62,237 bases of DNA, taken from assembly GCA_033297075.1 (NCBI GenBank), contig MU858254.1, positions 1 to 62,237 of the forward strand. Direction: 5' to 3'. The position numbers were made by a program, and so were the translations under genes. The first letter of the stretch is position 1, and the number at the start of each line of letters is the position of its first letter. The notes beneath the pieces are model-generated. The model was not told where the DNA came from and ran no database searches. It saw nothing but the letters and a program-made list of their open reading frames with translations. This document shows positions 10,855 through 20,230 of this stretch, piece by piece. The DNA comes from Rhypophila decipiens. Its lineage: Eukaryota; Ascomycota; Sordariomycetes; Sordariales; Naviculisporaceae.

Positions 10855-12351
10855 ATGTCGCTCAACACGCTGCTGCGCTCCGTTGGCTTCGGCCAGCTGA
10901 GGTCAGGGACGGGCAGCGGAGGAAGAAGGCGCTCGTCATCCCCCGGTTCTGGCTCCTCCATCCTTCCCGCCTACGTCCGCATTGCCGCCAGCGTCGAAGG
11001 CACCGACGAAAGTCCCGATGGTTTCTCGTCCATTCCGCTCTCGACGAGTCGCAGATCATCGGACCCAAGCAAGGGAAACACGACGACCGACGTTCACGAA
11101 ATAGATTTTCAAGATATCGCCACGGCAGGCATGGACTATCCGTGTTCCGTCGGCGAAAACCGCCCGCAGCATCGTGGCCCAACGGGGCGCCCCCAAGCAG
11201 GACAAACACAAGATGGTTCCGACGATGGCCATCCGGTCGACACTTCAAGTTTGGTGGGGTTTCCAAAGTCAACAACATCAGCGGTTCTTCTCAGGCCGTT
11301 CCTTGCAAACGTTACCATCGGGTTTGCTGACGGTCTGACGGTGCCCTTCGCCTTGACAGCCGGCTTGTCCTGGCTCGGGAGCTCACACATGGTAATCACT
11401 GCCGGTTTTGCCGAAATCTGCGCCGGATGCGTCAGCATGGGCATCGGCGGGTATTTGGCTGCCGACGGCGAGAGAAAAGCCGAGGCGAGAGAGGCGGCCA
11501 AGGAGGCTGCTGCAGAGGAAGCAGCGAGGGAACGACGGGCTAGTACCTCCAGCCTCTCGAGCTCTACTTCACTTGCGAGAGCCTTGGAGGCGCAGTACGA
11601 AGCACGAGCAGACGGCACTGGGCCTGATCTCGATTTGCTGCACAGGTATCTCGAGCCGCTGAACCTGCCACCCCATTTGGCCACTGCCGTCTATGACCAT
11701 GCCACTGCTGCTGGCGGAGGGACATTCACGGAGGCCATACTCTCAACCGCAGCGGGACTTGTGGGAAAGAATCGGTCTGAGGGGTCAGATGAGACCAATG
11801 CCGTCAGAGAGGCGCCATCTTCGCCTGCTGCCAGCATTCCCGTCGGCATGTCGCCCGTCGTGTCTGGCCTATCAGTGTCTTTCGGCTATCTTTCCGGGGG
11901 TCTGCTACCGCTTTTCCCCTATTTCTTTGTCAATCAAGTTCAGAATGGGCTCGTATGGAGCTTCATCGTGTGTGTCGTAGCTCTTTTCGCCTTTGGGGCC
12001 ATCAAGGAGTTTGTCATGAGTGTCGAGGAGATCTCAGATGACAAAGATTTGGAGGATTATTATAGCCCGGCATGGGACAATGCGACAAGACCACCCAGTG
12101 TTATGTTCGGCTCATTGAGGCAATGGATGAGCCGCGCCCGGAGAGTCTCGCGAGAGCATGTCAAGTCCAGCCTCTGGGATGGCTGGCGCATGGCTTGGCT
12201 GGGAAGCATCGCTGCCCTTGTTGCTGTACTGTGTGTGATGGTGTCTCAGCTAATTTTGGTAGACCCCGTGAATGTTGATGAAGCGGAAACGGAGCTGCTG
12301 GAGGCAATTTTGGCTTCATATGGAAATGGAACATTCCCGATCAAGGCGTGA
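10855..12351 (+). CDS. Vacuolar iron transporter family protein (VIT/Ccc1)
   Basis: This is a single-exon gene of 498 residues. The first ATG in a good context (AAATG) is at 10855; the frame stays open upstream but without another ATG. After a disordered Ser/Gly-rich N-terminus of about 145 residues comes the VIT1 domain (PF01988). Its first membrane helix contains GFADGLTVPFALTAGLS, which carries the conserved acidic and Met/Thr-lined transport path. The second helix ends in GGYLAADGE, and an Ala/Glu-rich helical region matching the cytoplasmic metal-binding helices of VIT1 follows. Three more helices (PVVSGLSVSFGYLSGG, a second near WSFIVCVVALFAFGAI, and a C-terminal one) complete the fold. 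Family members move Fe2+ or Mn2+ from cytosol into the vacuole. The insert between helices 2 and 3 is longer than in yeast Ccc1. Confidence 0.9.
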   Translation: MSLNTLLRSVGFGQLRSGTGSGGRRRSSSPGSGSSILPAYVRIAASVEGTDESPDGFSSIPLSTSRRSSDPSKGNTTTDVHEIDFQDIATAGMDYPCSVGENRPQHRGPTGRPQAGQTQDGSDDGHPVDTSSLVGFPKSTTSAVLLRPFLANVTIGFADGLTVPFALTAGLSWLGSSHMVITAGFAEICAGCVSMGIGGYLAADGERKAEAREAAKEAAAEEAARERRASTSSLSSSTSLARALEAQYEARADGTGPDLDLLHRYLEPLNLPPHLATAVYDHATAAGGGTFTEAILSTAAGLVGKNRSEGSDETNAVREAPSSPAASIPVGMSPVVSGLSVSFGYLSGGLLPLFPYFFVNQVQNGLVWSFIVCVVALFAFGAIKEFVMSVEEISDDKDLEDYYSPAWDNATRPPSVMFGSLRQWMSRARRVSREHVKSSLWDGWRMAWLGSIAALVAVLCVMVSQLILVDPVNVDEAETELLEAILASYGNGTFPIKA

Positions 12352-13083
12352 TCTGCGTTCAATGGATTTTAGTTTCAAGGTCTGGTTTGTGGTTATTGGA
12401 ATGACATGCTTGGCAACCTTTGCGCAATGATTTATTTGTATTAGAAGCAATTTAGAAGAAATTATTTGCGATGCCTGCCTCAAACATGACGGTGTAAAAT
12501 GGGTATCTTCAAAGATCAAGAAAATAAAGAAAGAAACCTGGAGAAAGGGAACAGCATGGAAACCCGGTCTGAACTTTAAATTTGGTCCAAAACATTCTCT
12601 GTCCAAGTTGTGCGATTTGTGACTTCCTGTAGAACATGCCGTCCATGCCTTCCCACTTTTGGCCCACACCGGCCAGCCACCGGACCTTCACCGGTGTTAC
12701 GGTGTAGGCAACATCGCTCCTGCCGTACCGGTCGGCATGGCACTGACCTGGACCAACTGGAAGTCATTCATGTTCCTCAGGTGGATCTCGGCCAAGCCCA
12801 GATGCGTGGTTGCGACTTCCTTTTCAGAAGACCCCATTTATACCTTTTCACTTGTGGCCCACGCGGGCCGTTACCGGTCCTTCACCGGTGTTGGCCACAA
12901 TGCCCTTGCCGCGTATGCCCGACAGAGTCAACTCTGAATCATGTTAAATGATCTTTCCTCAAGTGGACCTTGACCAACCTTTGGCATCCACCCGGCACTC
13001 AACCCTTAACAATAATCCACAAGCTGGCTCTCCATTCCAAGACGGTTCGCCGGACAACACTTTTACCATTCCGCCATCGCATC
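12352..13083. other. Intergenic, holds a diverged direct duplication
   Basis: There is no gene here that I can support. The interval contains the 3' UTR of the transporter gene and the duplication described separately (about 12607-12985). Confidence 0.4.
12607..12985. repeat. Imperfect direct duplication, period about 196 bp
   Basis: The block around 12661-12699 (GGCCCAC...CCTTCACCGGTGTT) recurs at 12857-12895 with about 85 percent identity. Flanks on both sides also align: gacttcct upstream, gg(c/c)a(a)ca...cctcaggtgg against cctcaagtgg downstream. This indicates one ancestral unit of about 196 bases duplicated in tandem and then diverged. It lies in non-coding DNA. Confidence 0.6.
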
Positions 13084-13626
13084 TCATGGATATCGCCGAA
13101 CACCACGTATTTGAGTGTGCCTGGTTTGTCGATACGGCGTGTGTCGTGGCGTCGGAGGGATCCTGGTGGGCGGAGGCACCAATCCAGGCATCCGAGTCGG
13201 TCCAGGTCTCCTCCATGGATCACCAATATGACCGTGTCCCGGTATCACTTCCACCACTGGCACTTCTGTATCACTTGTCGAGCTCGAGTCGTAAAGCAAC
13301 ACTCGGCGTCGCCGCCGGAGTGATAGACATGTGCACCAAATCAGGAGGACAAGAAAGAAGCCGAGCACGGATCCAATAATGGCCCCAATCTGCTCCGAAG
13401 TGAGCTGGGGAGAGCTTGACGGTGCTGGTGCCAGTGTTGGCGCCGCTTGGAATATCTCGGTTGTGGTCGTAGGCGGGCCGACAGTTGGAGGTACAGGAGG
13501 GCCACCGCCGAGCGTCACATAGGTTGTGAATGTGGTTGATGGCCAAGCGATGGTCTGCGTGATAACGCGCCCCTGGCGGACCTCGACCCCTTGCTGGACA
13601 TCTTGGAAAATAGATGTGGTGGTCAT
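13084..13626 (-). CDS. Small single-pass membrane protein, unknown function
   Basis: This intronless frame of 180 residues starts at an ATG at 13626. The first 80 or so residues are Thr/Pro/Ser-rich and look like an extracellular stalk open to O-mannosylation. One strong membrane helix follows (IGAIIGSVLGFFLVLLIWCTC). It is followed at once by a basic stop-transfer cluster (RRRRR) and a Pro/Arg-rich cytoplasmic tail of about 70 residues. This layout is common among lineage-specific fungal surface proteins. There is no cleavable signal peptide, so the helix probably acts as a signal anchor. No family was recognised, and no enzyme motif is present. Confidence 0.6.
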   Translation of the reverse strand: MTTTSIFQDVQQGVEVRQGRVITQTIAWPSTTFTTYVTLGGGPPVPPTVGPPTTTTEIFQAAPTLAPAPSSSPQLTSEQIGAIIGSVLGFFLVLLIWCTCLSLRRRRRVLLYDSSSTSDTEVPVVEVIPGHGHIGDPWRRPGPTRMPGLVPPPTRIPPTPRHTPYRQTRHTQIRGVRRYP

Positions 13627-15633
13627 GTGGCCGATTTCGAGGAAACGATAACTAGGTGAAATCGCCCAAACAAGACTTCACAAGATACACAAGACCAAGT
13701 AGGGTCATTGGGAGGACGAGAAGGCCGGGACGGTCCGATGCTCCAAGGGTGGGAGGCTTGCCCGAGTTTTGTGCCAGTTAGTTGATCACAATACGAGCAT
13801 GTTGTAACCTCCATGACAACCTTCTTGTGCCGCCCCCATCTCATCAGCCGCCAAGTTCTGGGCCGCATCCCAGAGGACCGACTGCCACCCTCCAACAATG
13901 GTCCAAGATCCAATCATATGACGCCACTCACCCATTTGATCGGTGCAGGATTCTAGTCTACCTAACCTAACCCTCGCTTCGGCATTAACCTGGGACCAGC
14001 ACCGAGGAGAATCGTCGCTGCACTATCTACTGATCACTCCCATCACTACTTCAAGTTTCTCATGGTATTATCTGTTGCACCACAGCACGCCTCTCGAGCG
14101 GTTCCGCCAAGTTGGTCGCACAACACAGCAAGGACGTTCGGAAATTTTTCTATCGGGATTTGCAGGTTTGGACCTCGCGAATCGTGCCAGACAAACGTCA
14201 CCATCCTGTATTTCGACAGGTCTCCGCTGGCGAGTAAGACCACACAAGCACTCTCCGTTAGGCGATACTGTCCAGAGCAGATTTTCTTCAGGTGTCACAC
14301 CTTGCCGACCATGCCGCTGTGGGCTGCAGCTCCTTATCAGCCAATGGCCAGCCCCCCCCCCTCCGTCTTTCTCCGTGTTGGAGGGATCACGAACCAATAC
14401 CACGGCCCTAGGCACATCACGCTTGCAGAACCGAAGCTAACAAGCTGCCGACGGCATGGAGGACCAGCGACTTGGTACTGGCATGTGGTGACGTGAGGGG
14501 ATGTTTGGGGACTCCCATCAACACCTTTACGCATTCGGCATTTGTCTAGAACCCACTATCGATCAATCCAGTCGCGCATCCCTGCTTGCCGCTAATTTTA
14601 TTAGCAACAAAGGGTATGACGTGCAGCATACGATGTGGTTGATTCGTTGCAACACTCCATTTGATCAGCACCAATACCGTCTCTATGATCAAGCGGTGAG
14701 GTGATGCCGGAGGCATTTGCTCGTCTCCTGTCTGCAGCTTCCAAACCAACATCCATCCCATAGGCAACAACCTCCACTTGCCTGCTATCACCTGTCTCGA
14801 CGCTGCACCAAGGAAAGCTGCAGGTGTTCTGCCTAGAAGGTGCGTCTTGTCCTATATGACGGACAAGTTTCTAGTTGCGCTCTTGATGCTTCACTGGTTC
14901 AGGCAAGTGTTGAGGGATTGGGGGGTATATCACAGGACATTTTACTGAATTCAAATCGCGCGCCAAGTCATTTTTACGATATATTGGCCCCGATCCAACC
15001 CAACAACATCGGCTTCCGTTGCTGAAAGACACCCACGCCCCGGACAGGAACTTCAGCAACTGCAGCTACTCTATGCGGTTTATTGCACCAGGTTGCCAAG
15101 GTATAGCTGGGAGCACAACGGTGCTCACATGAATATCTTCTACGACCGAGATGCATGTCTGACAGCTGGCGGTGTGACCTGTTCTTCCAGAAAGCACACA
15201 AGATGTGTCACAAATTAGACCAGACCGCGCAGGAAGCTATCCAACTCCTGTCCTCTTTGCTGTTCGAGACCATGGTCCAAGACCAAGACTCCTCTGGGAT
15301 TGGGGGAAGGAAGGCCGTGTCTGATGGAGCTGACAGGCCTCTGATCTACAAGTAATCTATCAGACTCTTGTCATCTCAATATCCAAGGTTTCCTTCGGTA
15401 TGGAGCTTTCGTTGAAGACTTGAAGTTGTAGAAACTTGTCTCCCTGGCTGTAGTCACTTTGGTGCCTGAGGAATGAAACATTAGTCAGCGGCGGTGCCAA
15501 CTGCTGCCTCAGGCCAGAACTCCTCCAACCCCCCAATTCGTTCTAGTTGGGATTTTCAACCTCACTTGCTCTCAACGCGACCCTTGACACGCTTCAAGAT
15601 GATACCAACCACCACGACGTCAGAACATCAACC
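13627..15633. other. Intergenic 2.0 kb, nothing recognised
   Basis: Many short ORFs are present on both strands, but none has linked splice sites, codon bias or a known motif. No tRNA fold was found by eye. Confidence 0.35.
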
Positions 15634-16386
15634 ATGGATCATATCAACTCATCGAGTAGAGCAGATCCATTCGCCGACCTCCCCGATGCCCATATAGCGG
15701 AATACTCGGCACTCATCCGACAAGAGGAAAATGAATCGCTCCTCCAAAATCACCAAAATCACCAGATTCACCATGGCCAAGGTGGTCACAACTCAATATC
15801 GCATCTAATCCATGATCCGGATTTCGAGGCCATCCGTCACCAGCGCGCGGACCAGACAGCAGCCATCCCAGGCAACCCAATTAAAGATCCCAAAGGAGCC
15901 CAGAGTTTCGCCAACCAGGTCAAAGCTCTTGCACGGATCAACGCCGACATCGACCTGACTCCATCTCAAAAAGCCTTCATCCACCACGATTATAGCCGCG
16001 CATCGAGCCTGTCATGCGCTCCGTGGTACGTCCCCTGAGCAACACGTGGTCCATCACCAACAACCTCCTCCCCGATGAAGAGACGCTGCATCGTTTCCGG
16101 GTCGGCACTAAAGTTGATGGGGACTGTGACCAACTACGGGCTATGGTCAAGATCTTCCTCACAGCCCCACAGAGACCATTTCCCGGGGATAAACTGTATG
16201 ATGAGAAGGATGCTCCGTATGCTCGGACCTTGGACCTGTTTCGGATGAGTTTAAAGGGCGTTTCGAGGCCGAGTTCATTGCTTGGTTGAGTCATCGCGGC
16301 AAGACGGCTGGTCAGGCGAGCAGGATTTCTCAGCTTGTCTGGGAGTTCTTTCGGAAGAGGGAACTTTTTGGGCTTGGAGCTCGTTA
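15634..16386 (+). pseudogene. Frameshifted gene remnant of unknown family
   Basis: Three consecutive reading frames each carry protein-like sequence with fungal codon use. The first, from ATG 15634, runs through LTPSQKAFIHHDYS at about 15998. The second begins at about 16003 (PVMRSVVRPLSNTW) and runs to RTLDLF at about 16240. The third (DEFKGRFEAEFIAWLSHRG) runs to a TAG at 16384-16386. No GT...AG introns fit at the two switch points, and the apparent gaps are one or two bases. I read this as a gene of about 250 codons broken by two indels. The encoded protein is hydrophilic with no motif I recognise. Sequencing error is the alternative to decay. Confidence 0.5.
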
Positions 16387-16910
16387 GATTGGGATTGGAG
16401 TTTGAAGATGAGAGTCTTGGTGAGCATGTCGGTGGTGTGAATGAGGTAATAAGACAAGAGGCGCAGGTAACAGCCCCAGCGCGGGTTGTTTGCGACGATG
16501 AAGGAGACGCAGGAAATGCTCATGTGGGACTTGCAGGCGATGATGATGCCGCGGAAGTGAACGACGGCCCAGCAGAACACGAAGAGCTGGAATCCGACGA
16601 GTTTCACGATGCGCGGGAGACCCCGGGTCAAGATCTCGGCTCTGACTTTCAGAGTGCGGCGGGAGAGACCACGGAACACAGTCCTGGGGCAAGTGCTGCT
16701 CCATCCGAGGAGGACGAGTCAGAAGCAGAAGCAGCATCGGAAGCAGAGGAGGGTGACTCCGAAGCTGACGGCAACCAGGGTCTTGACGATCCGGTAGAGT
16801 TTGAAGATCCAGACCAATTGGTACACATAGCCCCTTGCCCGTTGCGAAAGAACAAACGTGGACAGACAACGGATGTCGAAGAATCCCCAGAACCGGCCGC
16901 CCCGGCACAA
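16275..16910 (-). pseudogene. Possible membrane-protein remnant with an in-frame stop
   Basis: The minus strand has one frame with strongly C-ending codons. It reads YVYQLVWIFKLYRIVK, then three or more hydrophobic segments such as VKLVGFQLFVFCWAVVHFRG. It is interrupted by TGA at 16721-16719. The overlapping plus-strand frame (16335-16940) is open but acidic and repetitive, which is what the complement of hydrophobic codons produces, so I favour the minus strand. TGA could come from CGA or TGG by one transition. No start codon or family is clear. The 3' end overlaps the tail of the convergent remnant on the plus strand, so the real end may be earlier than 16275. Confidence 0.3.
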
Positions 16911-17202
16911 AAGCGTCCAAGGTCAGGGAGGGCGTTGTGAGTTCGCGAACGAGCCGAGCACATGTAATCGAAGTGGAACTGAGCATCATTCTCGGTGCCA
17001 CATGGATGATCTTGGTACTCTACACATCATTGTCACGCGAAAAGAAAATCCTCGTCCGTCCATTTGGAGTTTATTAGCTAATCGAAGCAGAATATGCCAT
17101 CTCAACCTTCATTGATCTTGTAAGTTTCAGCATTAGTATCCCTAATCCATCTCCCACCATCCTTCGTCCAGATGCGCAATATAACACAGAACCGGTATCC
17201 CG

Positions 17203-18229
17203 TTAGTTCGGAAGCTGCCCATCCAAACCCAAAGGACTGATGGTCCCAGCCGAAACAGGTGGCACCGGGAACTCGCCCTTCAAAAACCTCGTCACCGCGT
17301 CTGCATAAAACACAGCATACTGAAACAAATGACCATGTCCACTGCCAGGGAACATCATGAAATTAGCCCTAGGAATCTGCTTGGCCAGGTCGAACCCATT
17401 GATGGTCGGAACAATCAGGTCATTATCCCCGACCGTGACCAGCACATCCTTCTGGATCCCCTGCAGCAGGGCATACGGCAAAGGGTCCGTATCCCACGTC
17501 AGCAGCGCCTCGATGTACTTGTTCAGTTCCGGCCCAGAATAGAAGGATGCAAGCTCTGGTTCGCCGTCTTTGCCTGCCGTTTTGCTTCGTGCAGCGAAGA
17601 TCCGGCCGAACCATTTCTCTCCCTCCGCTTTGGCGATAAAGCTAGGGAAGAAGGCATCAATCGTTTGGTTTGGGTCCGGCCTAGGCGCGAAAACGGCGGA
17701 AAGAACCTCAGGCATGGTGTGTTGATGGCCGATTTCACTGCCTCCGTTTCCTGAAACGCCGGTGCCGGAGAGGACGAGTTTGTGGATCAGATCCGGGCGG
17801 GTCAAGACGAGCTGCTGGGCGATGAAGCCGCCTACCGAGAAGCCAAGGACGTCGAAGAGTTTCACGTGCTGGAGGGTCAGGAGGAGGGCCGACATGAAGT
17901 GGATCAGGTCTGCGGTGAAGGCTTTGACGCTGGACTTGACGGATCCGGTGCTGTGGCCTATGCCTGCGTAGTCGTAGGTTATTACTTGGGTTCCGGAGGA
18001 TACCAGGGTGTCGATGAGGAGGGGGTCCCACTGGGAGAGTGTTAGTATCGGGCACCAGTTTCTTGCGGAGGGGCAAGTCTTTGCGTACGAGGTCTATGGT
18101 AGACCGGAAATGGTTCAGCATCAGGAGAGGTGGGCGGCTGTCCTTGCTCGGGGGACCGATGATGCGGTAGGCAAACTTGGTTCCATTGGTGGTCAGGTAG
18201 AGAGTCTTTGCAGTCTCTTGGGTCGCCAT
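17203..18229 (-). CDS. Alpha/beta hydrolase fold protein
   Basis: Exons 18229-18089 and 18030-17203 are joined across intron 18031-18088 (GTACGC...CTCCCAG, branch ACTAACA), giving 322 residues. The start is the ATG at 18229 (MATQETAK). The nucleophile elbow is GFSVGG with Ser at about 112. A GDNDLIVP segment and GSGHGHLFQ supply the likely acid and the catalytic histidine. The strand before the elbow, VITYDYAGIGHST, is typical of the haloperoxidase/hydrolase group (PF00561/PF12697). No signal peptide is present, so a cytosolic enzyme is expected. The substrate cannot be inferred. The triad appears intact and the length is ordinary for the family. Confidence 0.85.
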
Positions 18230-20230
18230 TTTGAAGGACTTTAGAGGATGAGCTATCAAGACTGGGCGAACACCGGATTCGTGGTGCGTGTTGTGTGTTC
18301 TCACGAAACGAAATAGACGTTCCGGTTCGGGCAACTGATTCTTATAGACATTCTCGCTGACGGGCGGATCGATCATTCCGACCTCTTCATCTCGCGTGTC
18401 AACCTCTGGGCTGAGCTTATCAAAACCCAAAAGTCGGATCAATTACTGATGGACCTCAACAGGTGAGTAATAAGCTGTTGCATGCCTAGCCCCGGATGTC
18501 AGTTTTAGAGCCGCACCTGACGCCTCGCCCCAGCTTTTGGGGTTAGACGTGAGGCCTGATCCCATGCATCGGCGTATTAGCTAATGAACTTGCATATGTG
18601 ATCACATATATAAGCCCTAGGCTACATTTGTATATCTGTGTAAGTTTTGGATTACTGAACGCTCACAATTCTAGCCATAACGTAGCGAGTCTTTCTCAAG
18701 ATGTCTACACACTCAACGAAGTTGCGCGCGGAGAGATGTAGGCTCCGTTGGAGTGTGTGCAACCATCAAAGCCACGATAAACGCAACTGCCCACCAAAGT
18801 GAATCTTCCGACAAATCGGCTGGTCGAATTTGCACATACAGGATGGTCAGATGATGAATCTCATCAGAGCGTACTCAGCGGGAAACAATGGGCATTGTCC
18901 AAAACTCAACGATCAGGAAATCGCGAATTTGTATGGGAATGTCTCACTCCTGCGTGGTGTGATGATGTCAAGTGCAGATCCAATGACGCCTCGATCCCCC
19001 TCCTTTTTCGCGCTTTGCTGCTTTTTCTTGATTCGGCAGACGATACCGAAATGAGTGTCTCACAGCGCCGCTAGGTCCCAAATCTCCCGCCAATACGGAG
19101 TAGCCCGACTTGTTCGCAAACACTCGGATGATGCCTCACGATGCAGGTCGCTCAAACGTTGCGATAAAATTCTGCCGCCAGTTCAGACCAGCCACAGTGA
19201 GGCTCTGGTGAATCATGGCTAGCTTGCTGCATTGCGCCCATTATGCACATAGCCGTGGCGCCGACGAAGGAGTCGATATCAGTCTTCAACGGCGTGGCCT
19301 AACATGTCTCGGGAGTGCGCACTGGCCATGAAGCGTCGTGGCGAAGTATTTTGAGATTGGGCCTGGGGAAGCCCTGAAAAGTGGCATTGATTGGACGGGG
19401 TCATTTCAGCTGCAGATCTTCGGCGATTTGGACCAGGGGAAGGACAGAGCCAAGAAGAACTAGGCCCGGCCGGGGCCCTCTTTATAGTGGGTCCATCCCC
19501 TGCCGCCAACGCAAAATCGGACGGGAGATCGCAGGGAAGGATCCCAGCGGCACGGGAATCTCTGATGACATTTCCACGGCATTGGGAAGTCGCAATCTTG
19601 GTTTGAACAAGTCAGACCGGTATATGAGCTTCACAATGGTGAAAATAACCACGGGAATCTCCCATACTCGGGCAAGAGTACAAACACAACCACAAACACA
19701 AATGTCTGTCATCAAAGTCGTGCAGGGTTTCGCACGAGAGCAGCTTTTGGGGGGTGACCATTTCTCCCAGTGGCTTGCAGACGAGCCGTACATGTACCAA
19801 CCACCGATTGGTCATCACATCTCTCACTGATTGGAGGTCTCTGGGAGGGAGCAGATCAGTGACTTTTCTGTCCTTTTTCTGCGCTTGCCCCAAATGAATC
19901 ACGAAGAACCGGGGTCTTGGGAGGTCCCAGCATGTGCCCAGCCACGAAGAGCAGAACCCCATGAACGCCAAGACCAAAACAGCAGCACCAAGTGGGACAA
20001 ACCTCTTTTCTTCCGGCTTCCGCGAATGTTTGCTGTGGTTCCCCATCGATATCTCCCCACCAGCGCCAGTGATAGCGACCCAGCATCCGTCCGTGGACCT
20101 CGACTCACGCAATTCTCGAAATCTCCGACAGCTCCTCAACAGTTCGCGTGATTGACGGCAACGACGTACGACGACATGCCCTCGCTCGCAATCGACGCTA
20201 TCCGAGTCATCACCAGCTGAAGCGGCAACC
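18230..20230. other. Intergenic 2.0 kb, nothing recognised
   Basis: Several ORFs of 60-240 codons occur on both strands, but they lack motifs and fungal codon bias. The right end holds the promoter of the CSC1-type gene. Confidence 0.35.

Noticed and set aside
12853..12900. Short spaced repeats considered as a CRISPR-like or riboswitch element
   Set aside because: Only two diverged copies with a 196-base period in a eukaryotic genome; a plain duplication explains them.
16335..16940. 201-codon acidic frame on the plus strand
   Set aside because: Composition matches the complement of hydrophobic codons, and codon bias is better on the other strand. Kept only as a finding.
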